Shown: positions 25,519-33,765 of the stretch, piece after piece | How positions within the stretch are numbered: position 1 is the stretch's first letter | Layout of the letters: each line of letters begins with the position of its first letter | Origin: Bacteroidales bacterium | GTDB taxonomy: Bacteria; Bacteroidota; Bacteroidia; Bacteroidales; TTA-H9 | NCBI GenBank assembly: GCA_028689615.1 | Contig: JAQVCV010000043.1 | Coordinates: 1 to 41,813 of the forward strand | Reading direction: 5' to 3' | Length of the DNA: 41,813 nt | Translations under genes and position numbers: made by a program | Notes under the pieces: model-generated | Database searches by the model: none | Told to the model about the DNA's origin: nothing | The model's input: the letters and a program-made list of their open reading frames with translations, nothing else

Positions 25519-28332
25519 ATGAAAAATTGGTGGCATCTTTTTTTTAGCGGGTGTTTTTACCCGATGCTCTTTATTTTGACGGTTTCTCCGGCTGATGCAC
25601 AGTATTACCTGAGTGGAACCGATGGAGGTAGTGAGAGGTGGGAGCAGTTGAGGGGCTACGGGTTCAGGGTGATTTTCCCGGAGCACGACTCCTCCAGGGC
25701 TTTGGATTACCTGAATGCCTTTTCGATGGCTTCGCCGTTGGTTTCTAAGAGCCTTTTGGGACACAGCTCTCCTTTGGATGTGATTCTTCATCCTTTCTCA
25801 ACACGGTCTAATGCATTAACAGTCTGGGCTCCATCACGTATCGATGTTTTTCCGGTTCCGCCAGGTGATTCCTATGCTCAATCATGGCCCGGGCAACTAG
25901 CGTTGCACGAGTTGAGGCATGTGGTGCAATTGACCAGCCTCAACCGTGGTGCTACCAGGTGGTTGAGCGGCGTTTTTGGAGAGCATGTAACTGGGCTCGT
26001 TTTTGGGCTTCACATTCCTCGATGGTTTGCCGAAGGGGATGCCGTTTATTCTGAAACCGTATTTTCGGAATCGGGTCGTGGGCGCGATCCTTTGTTTAGG
26101 ATGTACAGCAGGGCCTGGGCCGGCTCGGTGGAAAAGAAATCATACAACCAGTTGCTCTTTGGTTCCTTTCGTCGTTTTAATCCAGGAGCATATTCGTTTG
26201 GTTACGAGATGGTAACTGGAATTAGAAATGGCTTTAGCACAGGCTTGTGGGATTCTGTTTCCCGTTTTGTGGCTTCACATCCATGGCAGCCCTTTGCCTT
26301 CTCGGCGGGATTAAAACGTTATACGCAACTTACAACGTCTTCTCTCTTTAAATCAACGCTTAACGACCTGAAATGCAGCATCTCCCTGCCGGAAGGATTG
26401 ATGCCTGTTGTTCCTGACCAGGTTTATGCCGATTACTACCGCCCTTTTCGTGTCGCGGGAAACCGCGTGGCAGCCGTCAGATCGGTTTATGGTGAGGTTG
26501 ATGATGTTGTGGTGTTCGATTCTACTGGCTGTTGCATTCAAAGGGTTTGTTTACCAGGGTCTATCGATAGGGAGTCGTTTACGGCAGCTGGAAAATATTT
26601 AATGTGGACCGAAACGGAAAATCATTCCCGGTGGGAGCACCGGCAGTCTTCGGTAGTTTGGTACCATGATCTTCAAGAAGGAACAACGAAAAGACTCAGA
26701 AAGCTAACCCGATGGTTTATGCCTGCTTTATCACCAGCTGGCGATGAGCTTGCAGTGGTTGAGATAAACAAGGCCGGACAGGAGTTTTTGGTGTTGATGT
26801 CGTTTCCTGAATGTATTGAATTAAAGCGTGTTGCCATGAAGCGGGGAGATCATTTGATGTCGCCTGTGTGGGCGCAACCAGGAAATATTATTGCTTTGCT
26901 GCTCAGCGATGGGGGTAAATGTTTGGTTAATATAGACCTGAATCATGACACTGTTTCGCATGCTTTTCGTTTTGGATATCGTTTTGCCTTGTCTCCCGGG
27001 ATGTTGGGAGGCCGTGTTGCTATAACTACCGATCATGAAGAACGGGCTGTTGTTGGTATGCTGGAGGGCGATTCGGTTGTTGTGCTGTGTGATACAGGTT
27101 ATGGGGTTCATCAGGTTTCTGCATGGAACAACCATCATTTTTTGTGCAATGTTTACACTCCGAAAGGTTATCGGATTTTGAAGGCTCCTTTTCCCAAAGG
27201 GGAGCAAGTTGTTGTCCGACCGGGTAAATGGGCTATGGAGTCGCGTTTGGCTGCGGTCGAGCAGGAGTTGACGAACCCCAACTGTGATGTTAATAGGGAA
27301 GCCACTGCTGTGAAATCAAGATATCGAAGGGCAGAACATCTTTTCAGGTTTCACAGTTGGGCTCCGGTTGCCCTGGATGTAGATGATCAGGAGGTTAAGC
27401 CGGGAATCACCCTGTTGTCGCAGAACTCTTTAAGCAGCATGGTGACAGCTCTGGGCTATCGTTATCTGGAGGCTCCCGGAAACCACGAGTTGTTTGCCAA
27501 TATTCAGTACTATGGGCTTTTCCCGGTGCTTGGGGCCGAGGCTTCTTTTTCCCGCCGTTCTACAGATTTGATGTTGGCTGATACCTCGTTGGTTTTTAAC
27601 TGGTCGCAATCAACCGTTAATATGTTGTCGTCGGTGCCATTGCGTTGGAATCGCGGCTCTGATTTATACAATATTACGCCAGCTGTGTCATTTAAGGGGG
27701 AGTGGCTTCGGGCTGATGACGGAAGTGCGGTAAATTTTAATCAGGATGCTTACCTGAGCATGAATTATTCGCTTTATCTGGCGCACTCTGTCAGGTCGTC
27801 GATCAACGATTTTTATCCTCGCCAGGGTCAGGCTGTCTATCTTCTGTACCGCCATTCACCATTCGCAACTGGTGGCGTGGGCGAGATGACCTCGGTAGAG
27901 GGCTGGGTTTACCTTCCGGGTTTTTACAATCATCATGGGATCAAAATTTATGGTGGTTATGAGCATCAGCCCGAAAGGAACAATTATTTTGGTTTTGCAC
28001 TTGATTTTCCACGAGGTTACCGTTCGTTTCGTTTGCCAAACAGAATTGCAGGGAGCGTAACTTACGCCTTCCCAATAGCCTGTCCCGATTGGGATTTGGG
28101 GAAATTGGCCTATGTCAGTCGGGTTAGCGGAAGGGCATTTTACGATATCAATTTGGCCGGAACCTCTGCATTTCAATATACAGCTAGTTCGTTGGGTGTT
28201 GAGTTGCATACCGATGGTCATGCTTTGAGGTTGGTTTCACCACTCCAAACCGGGGTGCGGTTATCGTGGTTGGTCGAGGAGCAATCGGTGGCATTCGATT
28301 GGCTGTTTACTCTAAATCTCGACGCTTTTTGA
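25519..28332 (+). CDS. Secreted outer-membrane protein with gluzincin-like, propeller-like and Omp85-like barrel parts
   Basis: From the ATG at 25519 the protein has 937 residues and a signal peptide ending SPADA-Q; earlier in-frame ATGs at 25435, 25486 and 25501 would bury it. Residues about 45-280 carry a zincin site: H130-E-L-R-H134 (LALHELRHVVQL) and, 38 residues after E131's histidine pair begins to coordinate, E172 in PRWFAEGDAVYSE. This pattern fits peptidase MA-like gluzincins. Residues about 310-600 are strand-rich repeats (for example LSPAGDELAVVEI) resembling a TolB-type propeller. Residues about 640-937 look like an outer-membrane barrel of the BamA/Omp85 surface-antigen type, with RGY at 832-834 (DFPRGYRSF) and a terminal Phe. 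I cannot name it. It follows the pseudouridine synthase by 46 bases. Confidence 0.75.
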   Translation: MKNWWHLFFSGCFYPMLFILTVSPADAQYYLSGTDGGSERWEQLRGYGFRVIFPEHDSSRALDYLNAFSMASPLVSKSLLGHSSPLDVILHPFSTRSNALTVWAPSRIDVFPVPPGDSYAQSWPGQLALHELRHVVQLTSLNRGATRWLSGVFGEHVTGLVFGLHIPRWFAEGDAVYSETVFSESGRGRDPLFRMYSRAWAGSVEKKSYNQLLFGSFRRFNPGAYSFGYEMVTGIRNGFSTGLWDSVSRFVASHPWQPFAFSAGLKRYTQLTTSSLFKSTLNDLKCSISLPEGLMPVVPDQVYADYYRPFRVAGNRVAAVRSVYGEVDDVVVFDSTGCCIQRVCLPGSIDRESFTAAGKYLMWTETENHSRWEHRQSSVVWYHDLQEGTTKRLRKLTRWFMPALSPAGDELAVVEINKAGQEFLVLMSFPECIELKRVAMKRGDHLMSPVWAQPGNIIALLLSDGGKCLVNIDLNHDTVSHAFRFGYRFALSPGMLGGRVAITTDHEERAVVGMLEGDSVVVLCDTGYGVHQVSAWNNHHFLCNVYTPKGYRILKAPFPKGEQVVVRPGKWAMESRLAAVEQELTNPNCDVNREATAVKSRYRRAEHLFRFHSWAPVALDVDDQEVKPGITLLSQNSLSSMVTALGYRYLEAPGNHELFANIQYYGLFPVLGAEASFSRRSTDLMLADTSLVFNWSQSTVNMLSSVPLRWNRGSDLYNITPAVSFKGEWLRADDGSAVNFNQDAYLSMNYSLYLAHSVRSSINDFYPRQGQAVYLLYRHSPFATGGVGEMTSVEGWVYLPGFYNHHGIKIYGGYEHQPERNNYFGFALDFPRGYRSFRLPNRIAGSVTYAFPIACPDWDLGKLAYVSRVSGRAFYDINLAGTSAFQYTASSLGVELHTDGHALRLVSPLQTGVRLSWLVEEQSVAFDWLFTLNLDAF

Positions 28333-28362
28333 TATTCAATTTCTCAAAAAAGGTTAAGTTTG
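28328..28362 (+). promoter_or_regulatory. Candidate internal promoter before the small membrane protein gene
   Basis: TTTG (28328-28331), a 23-base spacer and TAAGTTTG (28355-28362) resemble the consensus, with a slightly long spacer. It overlaps the end of the preceding gene, so the next two genes could also be expressed separately. Confidence 0.45.
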
Positions 28363-28381
28363 CCCTTTTGCAATTAGTTTG

Positions 28382-28717
28382 ATGCGTTTGATTATTCGTT
28401 TTATCGGATCGGCCATGGTGGTATCGGTGCTGGCAGCTGTAATTCCCGGGATATCAATCTCAGGCTTCGGCTCTGCTCTGTTCCTGGTGGTTGTTTTAAC
28501 CATTCTGAATTTGCTGGTAAAACCTATTCTGGTGTTGCTTACCATTCCGGTTACCCTGCTTACATTTGGACTTTTCCTATTGGTGATCAACGCGGTAATT
28601 ATTCTGATGGCCTCTGGTGTTGTTGTTGGGTTCAGGGTTGACGGATTTGTTCCTGCTTTGTTGTTTTCGCTGGCCAACTCAGCTATTTCCTATTTACTCT
28701 CTTTAGCCGATAATTAG
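28382..28717 (+). CDS. Small four-helix membrane protein (phage holin 4 superfamily IV / PF04020-like)
   Basis: The 111-residue protein is almost entirely hydrophobic, with four membrane helices and the conserved features of the PF04020 family: IPGISISGFGSALFLVVVLT, NLLVKPILVLLTIPVTLLTFG and a central LLVINAVIILMA. Despite the name, these are widespread chromosomal proteins with no proven holin role, and no phage gene is nearby. A TTG directly precedes the ATG at 28382; the ATG is preferred. It sits 49 bases after the barrel protein and 14 bases before the next gene. Confidence 0.87.
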   Translation: MRLIIRFIGSAMVVSVLAAVIPGISISGFGSALFLVVVLTILNLLVKPILVLLTIPVTLLTFGLFLLVINAVIILMASGVVVGFRVDGFVPALLFSLANSAISYLLSLADN

Positions 28718-28731
28718 TTATACATAAAGAT

Positions 28732-29193
28732 ATGCGACGACGTGTAATAGAAAAGAATGAAGAGCTTGTTGAGATTATCAATAAGTGTGATGTGTGTTAT
28801 GTTTCAATGGTTTCGGGCGATGGAAGTCCTTATGTTGTGCCGATGAATTTTGGATTTGACGACGGCATACTTTTTTTGCATGGGGCCAAAACGGGGAAAA
28901 AGATGGAGTTGCTGGCGGGTAATCCCCGGGTTTGTATAGCATTTAGCACCGATCATGAGTTGCGCTACCAGAACGAACAGGTTGCTTGTTCGTGGAGCAT
29001 GAAATACCGCAGTGTGTTGTTGTTTGGCGAGGTTGAGCTGATTGTTGATGATCAACAAAAGGCCGAGGCATTGAATGTGATCATGCGAAAGTATGCAGGG
29101 CGCGAGTTCAACTACGGTCTTCCTGCTTTGCGCGAGGTTCAACCCTTCAGGGTGGTTCCTGCCAGAATTGATGGAAGGGCATACGGGCTATAA
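28732..29193 (+). CDS. Pyridoxamine 5'-phosphate oxidase-fold flavoprotein
   Basis: This 153-residue split-barrel protein resembles the NimA/PF12900 group of FMN-binding proteins. CYVSMVSGDGSPYVVPMNFG, then FLHGAKTGKKMELLAGNPRVCIAFSTD and YRSVLLFGEVELI are the typical blocks. Members bind FMN or heme, and some reduce nitroimidazoles; the physiological substrate is generally unknown. True PNPOx function in vitamin B6 synthesis is unlikely for this short type. Its TAA stop lies at the left edge of the terminator shared with the converging peptidase gene. Confidence 0.88.
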   Translation: MRRRVIEKNEELVEIINKCDVCYVSMVSGDGSPYVVPMNFGFDDGILFLHGAKTGKKMELLAGNPRVCIAFSTDHELRYQNEQVACSWSMKYRSVLLFGEVELIVDDQQKAEALNVIMRKYAGREFNYGLPALREVQPFRVVPARIDGRAYGL

Positions 29194-29218
29194 AAAAGGA
29201 GGCAAAGCCTCCTTTTTT
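29192..29218. terminator. Bidirectional terminator shared by two converging operons
   Basis: A 12-base-pair stem (29192-29203 with 29207-29218, arm AAAAAAGGAGGC) and 3-base loop AAA. The stop codon of the plus-strand gene (29191-29193) and that of the minus-strand gene (29217-29219) both overlap the ends of the stem. Confidence 0.92.
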
Positions 29219-31382
29219 AATGTACAATCGTCATCTCGTCAATTAAATGTCGGGCGCCGGCCAATTTGTCGATGATAAACAGGCAATAACGAATGTCGAG
29301 AGAGATGTTTCTGCAACGGTCGGGGCTGTACATCAGGTCGCTCATGGTTCCCTCCCAACACCGGTCGAAGTTAATGCCAATCAATTCTCCGTTGCTGTTC
29401 ATTACCGGACTGCCCGAATTGCCACCTGAGGTATGGTTGGTGGCGATAAAGCAGGTTCGCATTTCGCCCGAAGCATCGGCGTAAGGACCAAAGTCTTTAG
29501 CCAGGTATAGTTCTTTGAGCCGTGGTTCAACCACATAGTCATAAACTTCCGGGTTTTCTTTTTCTATGATACCATCCAGGGTTGTGTAGTAGTTGTAGTT
29601 TACCCCGTCGAAAGGGGTGTATCCTGCTACTTTCCCATAAGATACACGCAGGGTGGAATTGGCATCGGGATAAAACCGTTTGGAGGGTTCCATTTCCATT
29701 TGGGCTTTCATGTAAATGGGCATCAGACTGTCGAACGTTCTGTTGAAAGCTCTTATGGCCGGGGCCACTTTTTCGCGTTGGTATTTTTCCAATTCGATGC
29801 CTAGTATATAGAAAGGATCTTTCTCGATTTTTTTGATGCTTTTGCGGGTGAACGATTGCAGCATGCTGCTTATCCTGTTCTTGTCGGCAAAAAGTGATGT
29901 TTCGAAGAAGTGGTCGGCCATAGCCTGATAACTCCCGTTGAATTTTTTCAATTGAGTATTCAGAATTTCCGGATAATTTGTTTTCTGGCTTCCTGCCTCC
30001 ATGTACATGCGCAACATGGCCACGAAAATTTCGCGATCGATGCGGCTGTTGTAATTCTTGAAGAATCCATCTATTGATTTGATGTAGTTTTCTGATAGTG
30101 TTTTGATGGCTGCCTCAGATGAGTCACGGTTGGCGCAAATCTCGGCCAAAGGGGTGAAGGCGCGTGCCAATTTGAGAGCCTCTACACTCATCACCGATTC
30201 TGATAGCCAGGTTTCGGTCGATTTCCAGTATGCATAAGGTTTGTAGGCTGATTCAAAAGAGGCAAGCAATTCGCTGTAAGGTGTGGGGTCGGCTTCGTCG
30301 GTGCCAGCCCATGCCGCAAAACGGGTCTCATACTCTTTTTTCTTTTCCACGCCTCTTAATTGCTTGATACCGTTGCTTTCTCCAATCCACTTTTTCCATC
30401 CGTTGGCAATACCGGCGTGTTTGGCTGCGTATTGAAGCCTGATGGTGTCGTTGGTTTCTGAGTATTTGCTTATGATTCCCAGTCTGATGCCTCTTAATGC
30501 AATCCGGATCGGGTTGATTGTATTCACTGCGAGGTCAACACCAAGCGAGGGGAGGTATTCTTCGGTACGACCCGGGAATCCATACACAAAAGTGAAATCG
30601 TCGGGTTGAACACCTCGAAGAGAGATGGTGAGGTGTTTGCGGGGTTTAAAGGGTACATTCTCTTTTGAATACGGGGCGGGCTTGTTGTCTGATCCGGCAT
30701 AAATCCTGAAAACAGAGAAGTCGCCGGTATGTCGCGGCCACATCCAGTTGTCGGTGTCGCCTCCGAATTTCCCGATGTTTGAGGGGGGAGCGCCAACCAG
30801 CCGGATGTCGGTAAAAGTTTCATAAACCAAAAGGTAATACTCGTTACCGTAATAATAGGGCCTGACTGTTGCTTCGTAGTGATTGCCCGAAGTGGCTTCT
30901 TTTTTAATAGCAGCAATGTTGGCGTTTTTTTTTCTGTTTTTTTCGGATAGGCTCATGTTGTTGTTTATGCCTTGAAAAACAGCGGCAGTTACATCCTTCA
31001 TCTCGATAAGAAAAGAGACTGTCAGCCCGGGATTGGGGAGTTCTTCCTGCAACGAGGAGGCCCAAAAGCCATTGGTGAGGTAATCGTTTTCGATGGTACT
31101 GCGTGCCTGAATTTGTCCATAGCCGCAGTGATGGTTTGTGAGAATAAGGCCCTGGTCTGAGACCACCTCGCCGGTGCATCCGCCACCAAAGTGCACAATG
31201 GCGTCTTTCAGACTTGAATTGTTGACGCTGTATATATCTTCGGCGCTTAGTCGCAGTCCAAGCGATTGCATTTCGGCCTGGTTTTTTTGCTCCAGAAGAA
31301 GCGGAAGCCACATCCCTTCATCAGCGAAGAGTTGCAATGTATTGATAAAGATCAGGTTGAGAAGTATGAGTTTTCTTAGCAT
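29217..31382 (-). CDS. S46-family dipeptidyl-peptidase, DPP11-like (Asp/Glu-specific)
   Basis: This 721-residue secreted peptidase removes dipeptides from oligopeptides in the periplasm. A signal peptide ends near residue 20 (LQLFA-DEGMW). The catalytic histidine is H85 (TNHHCGYGQ), the aspartate lies in GGDTDNWMWPRHTGDFSVFR, and the serine is S656 (GGNSGSPV). R674 in NFDRCWEGTMSD occupies the place of the S1 arginine that gives DPP11 its preference for Asp or Glu; DPP7 has glycine there. The numbering nearly equals that of the Porphyromonas enzymes (S655, R673, from memory). It is the last gene of a probable operon with moxR and three SurA/parvulin genes, 14 bases after moxR. Confidence 0.94.
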   Translation of the reverse strand: MLRKLILLNLIFINTLQLFADEGMWLPLLLEQKNQAEMQSLGLRLSAEDIYSVNNSSLKDAIVHFGGGCTGEVVSDQGLILTNHHCGYGQIQARSTIENDYLTNGFWASSLQEELPNPGLTVSFLIEMKDVTAAVFQGINNNMSLSEKNRKKNANIAAIKKEATSGNHYEATVRPYYYGNEYYLLVYETFTDIRLVGAPPSNIGKFGGDTDNWMWPRHTGDFSVFRIYAGSDNKPAPYSKENVPFKPRKHLTISLRGVQPDDFTFVYGFPGRTEEYLPSLGVDLAVNTINPIRIALRGIRLGIISKYSETNDTIRLQYAAKHAGIANGWKKWIGESNGIKQLRGVEKKKEYETRFAAWAGTDEADPTPYSELLASFESAYKPYAYWKSTETWLSESVMSVEALKLARAFTPLAEICANRDSSEAAIKTLSENYIKSIDGFFKNYNSRIDREIFVAMLRMYMEAGSQKTNYPEILNTQLKKFNGSYQAMADHFFETSLFADKNRISSMLQSFTRKSIKKIEKDPFYILGIELEKYQREKVAPAIRAFNRTFDSLMPIYMKAQMEMEPSKRFYPDANSTLRVSYGKVAGYTPFDGVNYNYYTTLDGIIEKENPEVYDYVVEPRLKELYLAKDFGPYADASGEMRTCFIATNHTSGGNSGSPVMNSNGELIGINFDRCWEGTMSDLMYSPDRCRNISLDIRYCLFIIDKLAGARHLIDEMTIVH

Positions 31383-31396
31383 AATACGAGGTGTTT

Positions 31397-32368
31397 TTAT
31401 GAGAAGAGTTGCATGATGAGGTCGTCGGTGCTCAGGCCTTCGGCTTCAGCTTTGAAATTTCTTACAACTCTGTGGCGAAGGATTGGGCGGGCCACTGCAT
31501 TCACATCTTCACGATCGGGAGCATATTTCCCGTTGAGTGCAGCATGGCATTTGGCACCAATTATCAGGTATTGAGAAGCTCTGGGACCAGCGCCCCATGT
31601 AAAATATTCTTTAGCCAGGCGATGGGCCTCGGGAGAAGTTGGTCTGGTTTTCACGGCAAGTTTCACCGCGTATTCGTAGAGTTGATCTGTTACCGGAAGC
31701 TTCCTGACCAGTTGCTGGAAGAAAACGATCTCTTCGCGCGAGAGTATGGTGTTTACTTCGCTGTGTTTTTCAGTTGTAGTATTTTTTACAATGGCTAGTT
31801 CTTCAGCAAGCGTAGGGTAATCAAGCCAGATATTGAACATAAACCTGTCGAGCTGAGCTTCGGGCAGGGGGTAGGTTCCTTCCTGTTCGATGGGGTTCTG
31901 GGTTGCCAGGACAAAGAACGGTTCTTCTAATTTGTAGGTGTTTCCTGCAATGGTAACGGCATGTTCCTGCATGGCTTCTAAGAGAGCTGCCTGGGTTTTG
32001 GGAGGGGTCCGGTTGATTTCATCCGCAAGGATAACGTTGGCGAATACAGGTCCTTTGATAAACCTGAAGGCTCTTTTTTCATCCAGAATTTCGACACCGG
32101 TAATGTCGCTTGGCATTAAATCGGGAGTGAATTGTATTCGGCTGTGGTTCAGGCCAAGAACCTTGCTGATGGTACTCACGAGCAGTGTTTTGGCCAATCC
32201 GGGAACCCCAACCAGGAGGCCATGCCCCTGGCTGAAGATGGAGATTAGTACATTGCGAACAGTTTCATCCTGACCAACGATCACTTTCCCGATCTCTTTA
32301 CGAAGCTCGAGGTATTTTGAGTGGAACGCGTCAACAGCCTCTTTGTCTGTCTTGTACAGGTTATTCAT
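31397..32368 (-). CDS. MoxR-family AAA+ ATPase
   Basis: From the ATG at 32368 this is a 323-residue AAA+ ATPase (an ATG at 32473 would start inside the upstream gene). Walker A GVPGLAKT is at 54-61 and Walker B VILADE at 112-117, followed by INRTPPKTQAALLEAMQE; NPIEQEGTYPLPEAQLDRF is the MoxR hallmark. MoxR proteins act as chaperones for maturation of partner complexes and normally sit beside DUF58 and von Willebrand factor A genes. None are here: the neighbours are SurA (25 bases upstream) and DPP11 (14 bases downstream), which suggests a link with envelope protein maturation. Confidence 0.93.
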   Translation of the reverse strand: MNNLYKTDKEAVDAFHSKYLELRKEIGKVIVGQDETVRNVLISIFSQGHGLLVGVPGLAKTLLVSTISKVLGLNHSRIQFTPDLMPSDITGVEILDEKRAFRFIKGPVFANVILADEINRTPPKTQAALLEAMQEHAVTIAGNTYKLEEPFFVLATQNPIEQEGTYPLPEAQLDRFMFNIWLDYPTLAEELAIVKNTTTEKHSEVNTILSREEIVFFQQLVRKLPVTDQLYEYAVKLAVKTRPTSPEAHRLAKEYFTWGAGPRASQYLIIGAKCHAALNGKYAPDREDVNAVARPILRHRVVRNFKAEAEGLSTDDLIMQLFS

Positions 32369-32393
32369 TAATTTGTCGTTATAAAAAATAGGG

Positions 32394-33752
32394 TTATTTG
32401 ATCCAGTTTTGCTCAAACCGGCACTGTTTGAAGTCGGGGTTAATCCTGATGAAAGTGGAACCAATTTTTTCAATCATCCAGTTTTTAATGATTTCACTTT
32501 TTTTGCGGTCGAGAGCCCAACCCTGCAACCTGTCGTAATCGTCGGCCATGTTGGCACGATGAGGCTTGGTTCGTTCTTTCAGGTAAAGAATCCGGAAGGC
32601 ATCTTTATCTTCGTCTGTTTTAAATTGCATGGGGCGGCTAATCTTGCCGGGTTCCAGTTTGTCAACAACATAAAACACTTTTGGATCAAGCTGATCGGGT
32701 TCCCAGCGTGCGTTTTGGGTGGCGGGGTTTATCATAAGTCCGCCGTTTATTTTGTTTGGGTCGTCAGAAAACTTTTGTACTGCCTCGTCGAAAGTGAGTT
32801 TGCCGTTGTCGATCAGGTTGGCGATGGAGTCGAGCTCTGTTGAAGCCTTAGCCATCTCTACAGGCGAAACCTTGGGCATGAGAAGGATGTGGCGGGTGTT
32901 GACAAAATCGCCTCGGCGCTCGATGAGTTGGATGATGTGATAACCGGCTTTTGTTTTCACTATATCACTCACCTCTTTGTCTTTTAGTTTGAAGGCAATG
33001 GCTTCGTATTCGGGATAGAGTTCACCTCTTCCAAACAAACCTACCTCGCCGCCTTTGGCTGCACTTCCGGGATCCTCGGAGTAGAGCACTGCCAGGGTAG
33101 AGAAGTTTTCTCCTTCAAGAATGCGTTTTCTAAGATTGCGAAGTTTCTCTTTTACAGCAATCTCTTCTGCCAATCCCACTTTCGGTTTTTTTACGATCTG
33201 TCCGATGGTGAACTCCGAATTTACCATCGGGATGGAGTCCTGGGGCATTTCACGGAAAAACTTTCTGATTTCTGACGGAGTGATTTTCACGTCTTTGGTG
33301 ATGCTTTGTTGTGTCATCTCTACGCGCATCTGATCTTCAATGATACTCCTAAATTCCTCTTTAATTTCAAAGAGTGATTTTTTGTAGTATTCTTCCAGTT
33401 TTTCACGCGAGCCAATCTGGCTGATGAAATACCTGATTCTGCGGTCGAGTTCGTTCTCAACCTGTTTCTCGCCCACCGTGATGCTGTCGATTTCTGCCTG
33501 ATTCAGGAGGAGTTTGTTGTAGAGTATCCCTTCCAGGATGGCACATCTGGTTTCAACAGCACTCCCTTTAATATTTCCCTGCATTCGATACTGGAGGTAT
33601 TGTGTTTCAACGTCGGAGGCCAGCACCGGCTTGCTCCCAACCACAGCAACCACCTCGTCGATTACCAGTGACTGGGCTTGGGTAGTGGGGTTTAGAAAAG
33701 CTGCCGATAGCAACCATGCCACGGCAAGCGAAAGGGAATTGATATGTTTCAT
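32394..33752 (-). CDS. SurA-like periplasmic chaperone / peptidyl-prolyl isomerase
   Basis: From the ATG at 33752 the protein has 452 residues with a signal peptide ending TTQAQ. A SurA_N-type chaperone region (about 30-165; DEVVAVVGSKPVLASDVE) is followed by two parvulin domains. The first has LYSEDPGSAAKGGEVGLFGR and IVKTKAGYHIIQLIERRGD; the second starts VNTRHILLMPKV and has KFSDDPNKINGGLM. SurA escorts unfolded outer-membrane proteins across the periplasm. It lies 13 bases after the SurA-like lipoprotein gene and 25 bases before moxR. An ATG at 33785 would overlap the previous gene and blur the signal peptide. Confidence 0.93.
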   Translation of the reverse strand: MKHINSLSLAVAWLLSAAFLNPTTQAQSLVIDEVVAVVGSKPVLASDVETQYLQYRMQGNIKGSAVETRCAILEGILYNKLLLNQAEIDSITVGEKQVENELDRRIRYFISQIGSREKLEEYYKKSLFEIKEEFRSIIEDQMRVEMTQQSITKDVKITPSEIRKFFREMPQDSIPMVNSEFTIGQIVKKPKVGLAEEIAVKEKLRNLRKRILEGENFSTLAVLYSEDPGSAAKGGEVGLFGRGELYPEYEAIAFKLKDKEVSDIVKTKAGYHIIQLIERRGDFVNTRHILLMPKVSPVEMAKASTELDSIANLIDNGKLTFDEAVQKFSDDPNKINGGLMINPATQNARWEPDQLDPKVFYVVDKLEPGKISRPMQFKTDEDKDAFRILYLKERTKPHRANMADDYDRLQGWALDRKKSEIIKNWMIEKIGSTFIRINPDFKQCRFEQNWIK

Positions 33753-33765
33753 GAAAACAGGGTGG

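Noticed and set aside
28382-28717. Possible prophage remnant because of the holin-like protein
   Set aside because: PF04020-type proteins are common chromosomal genes, and no lysin, terminase, integrase or att-like repeat is nearby.
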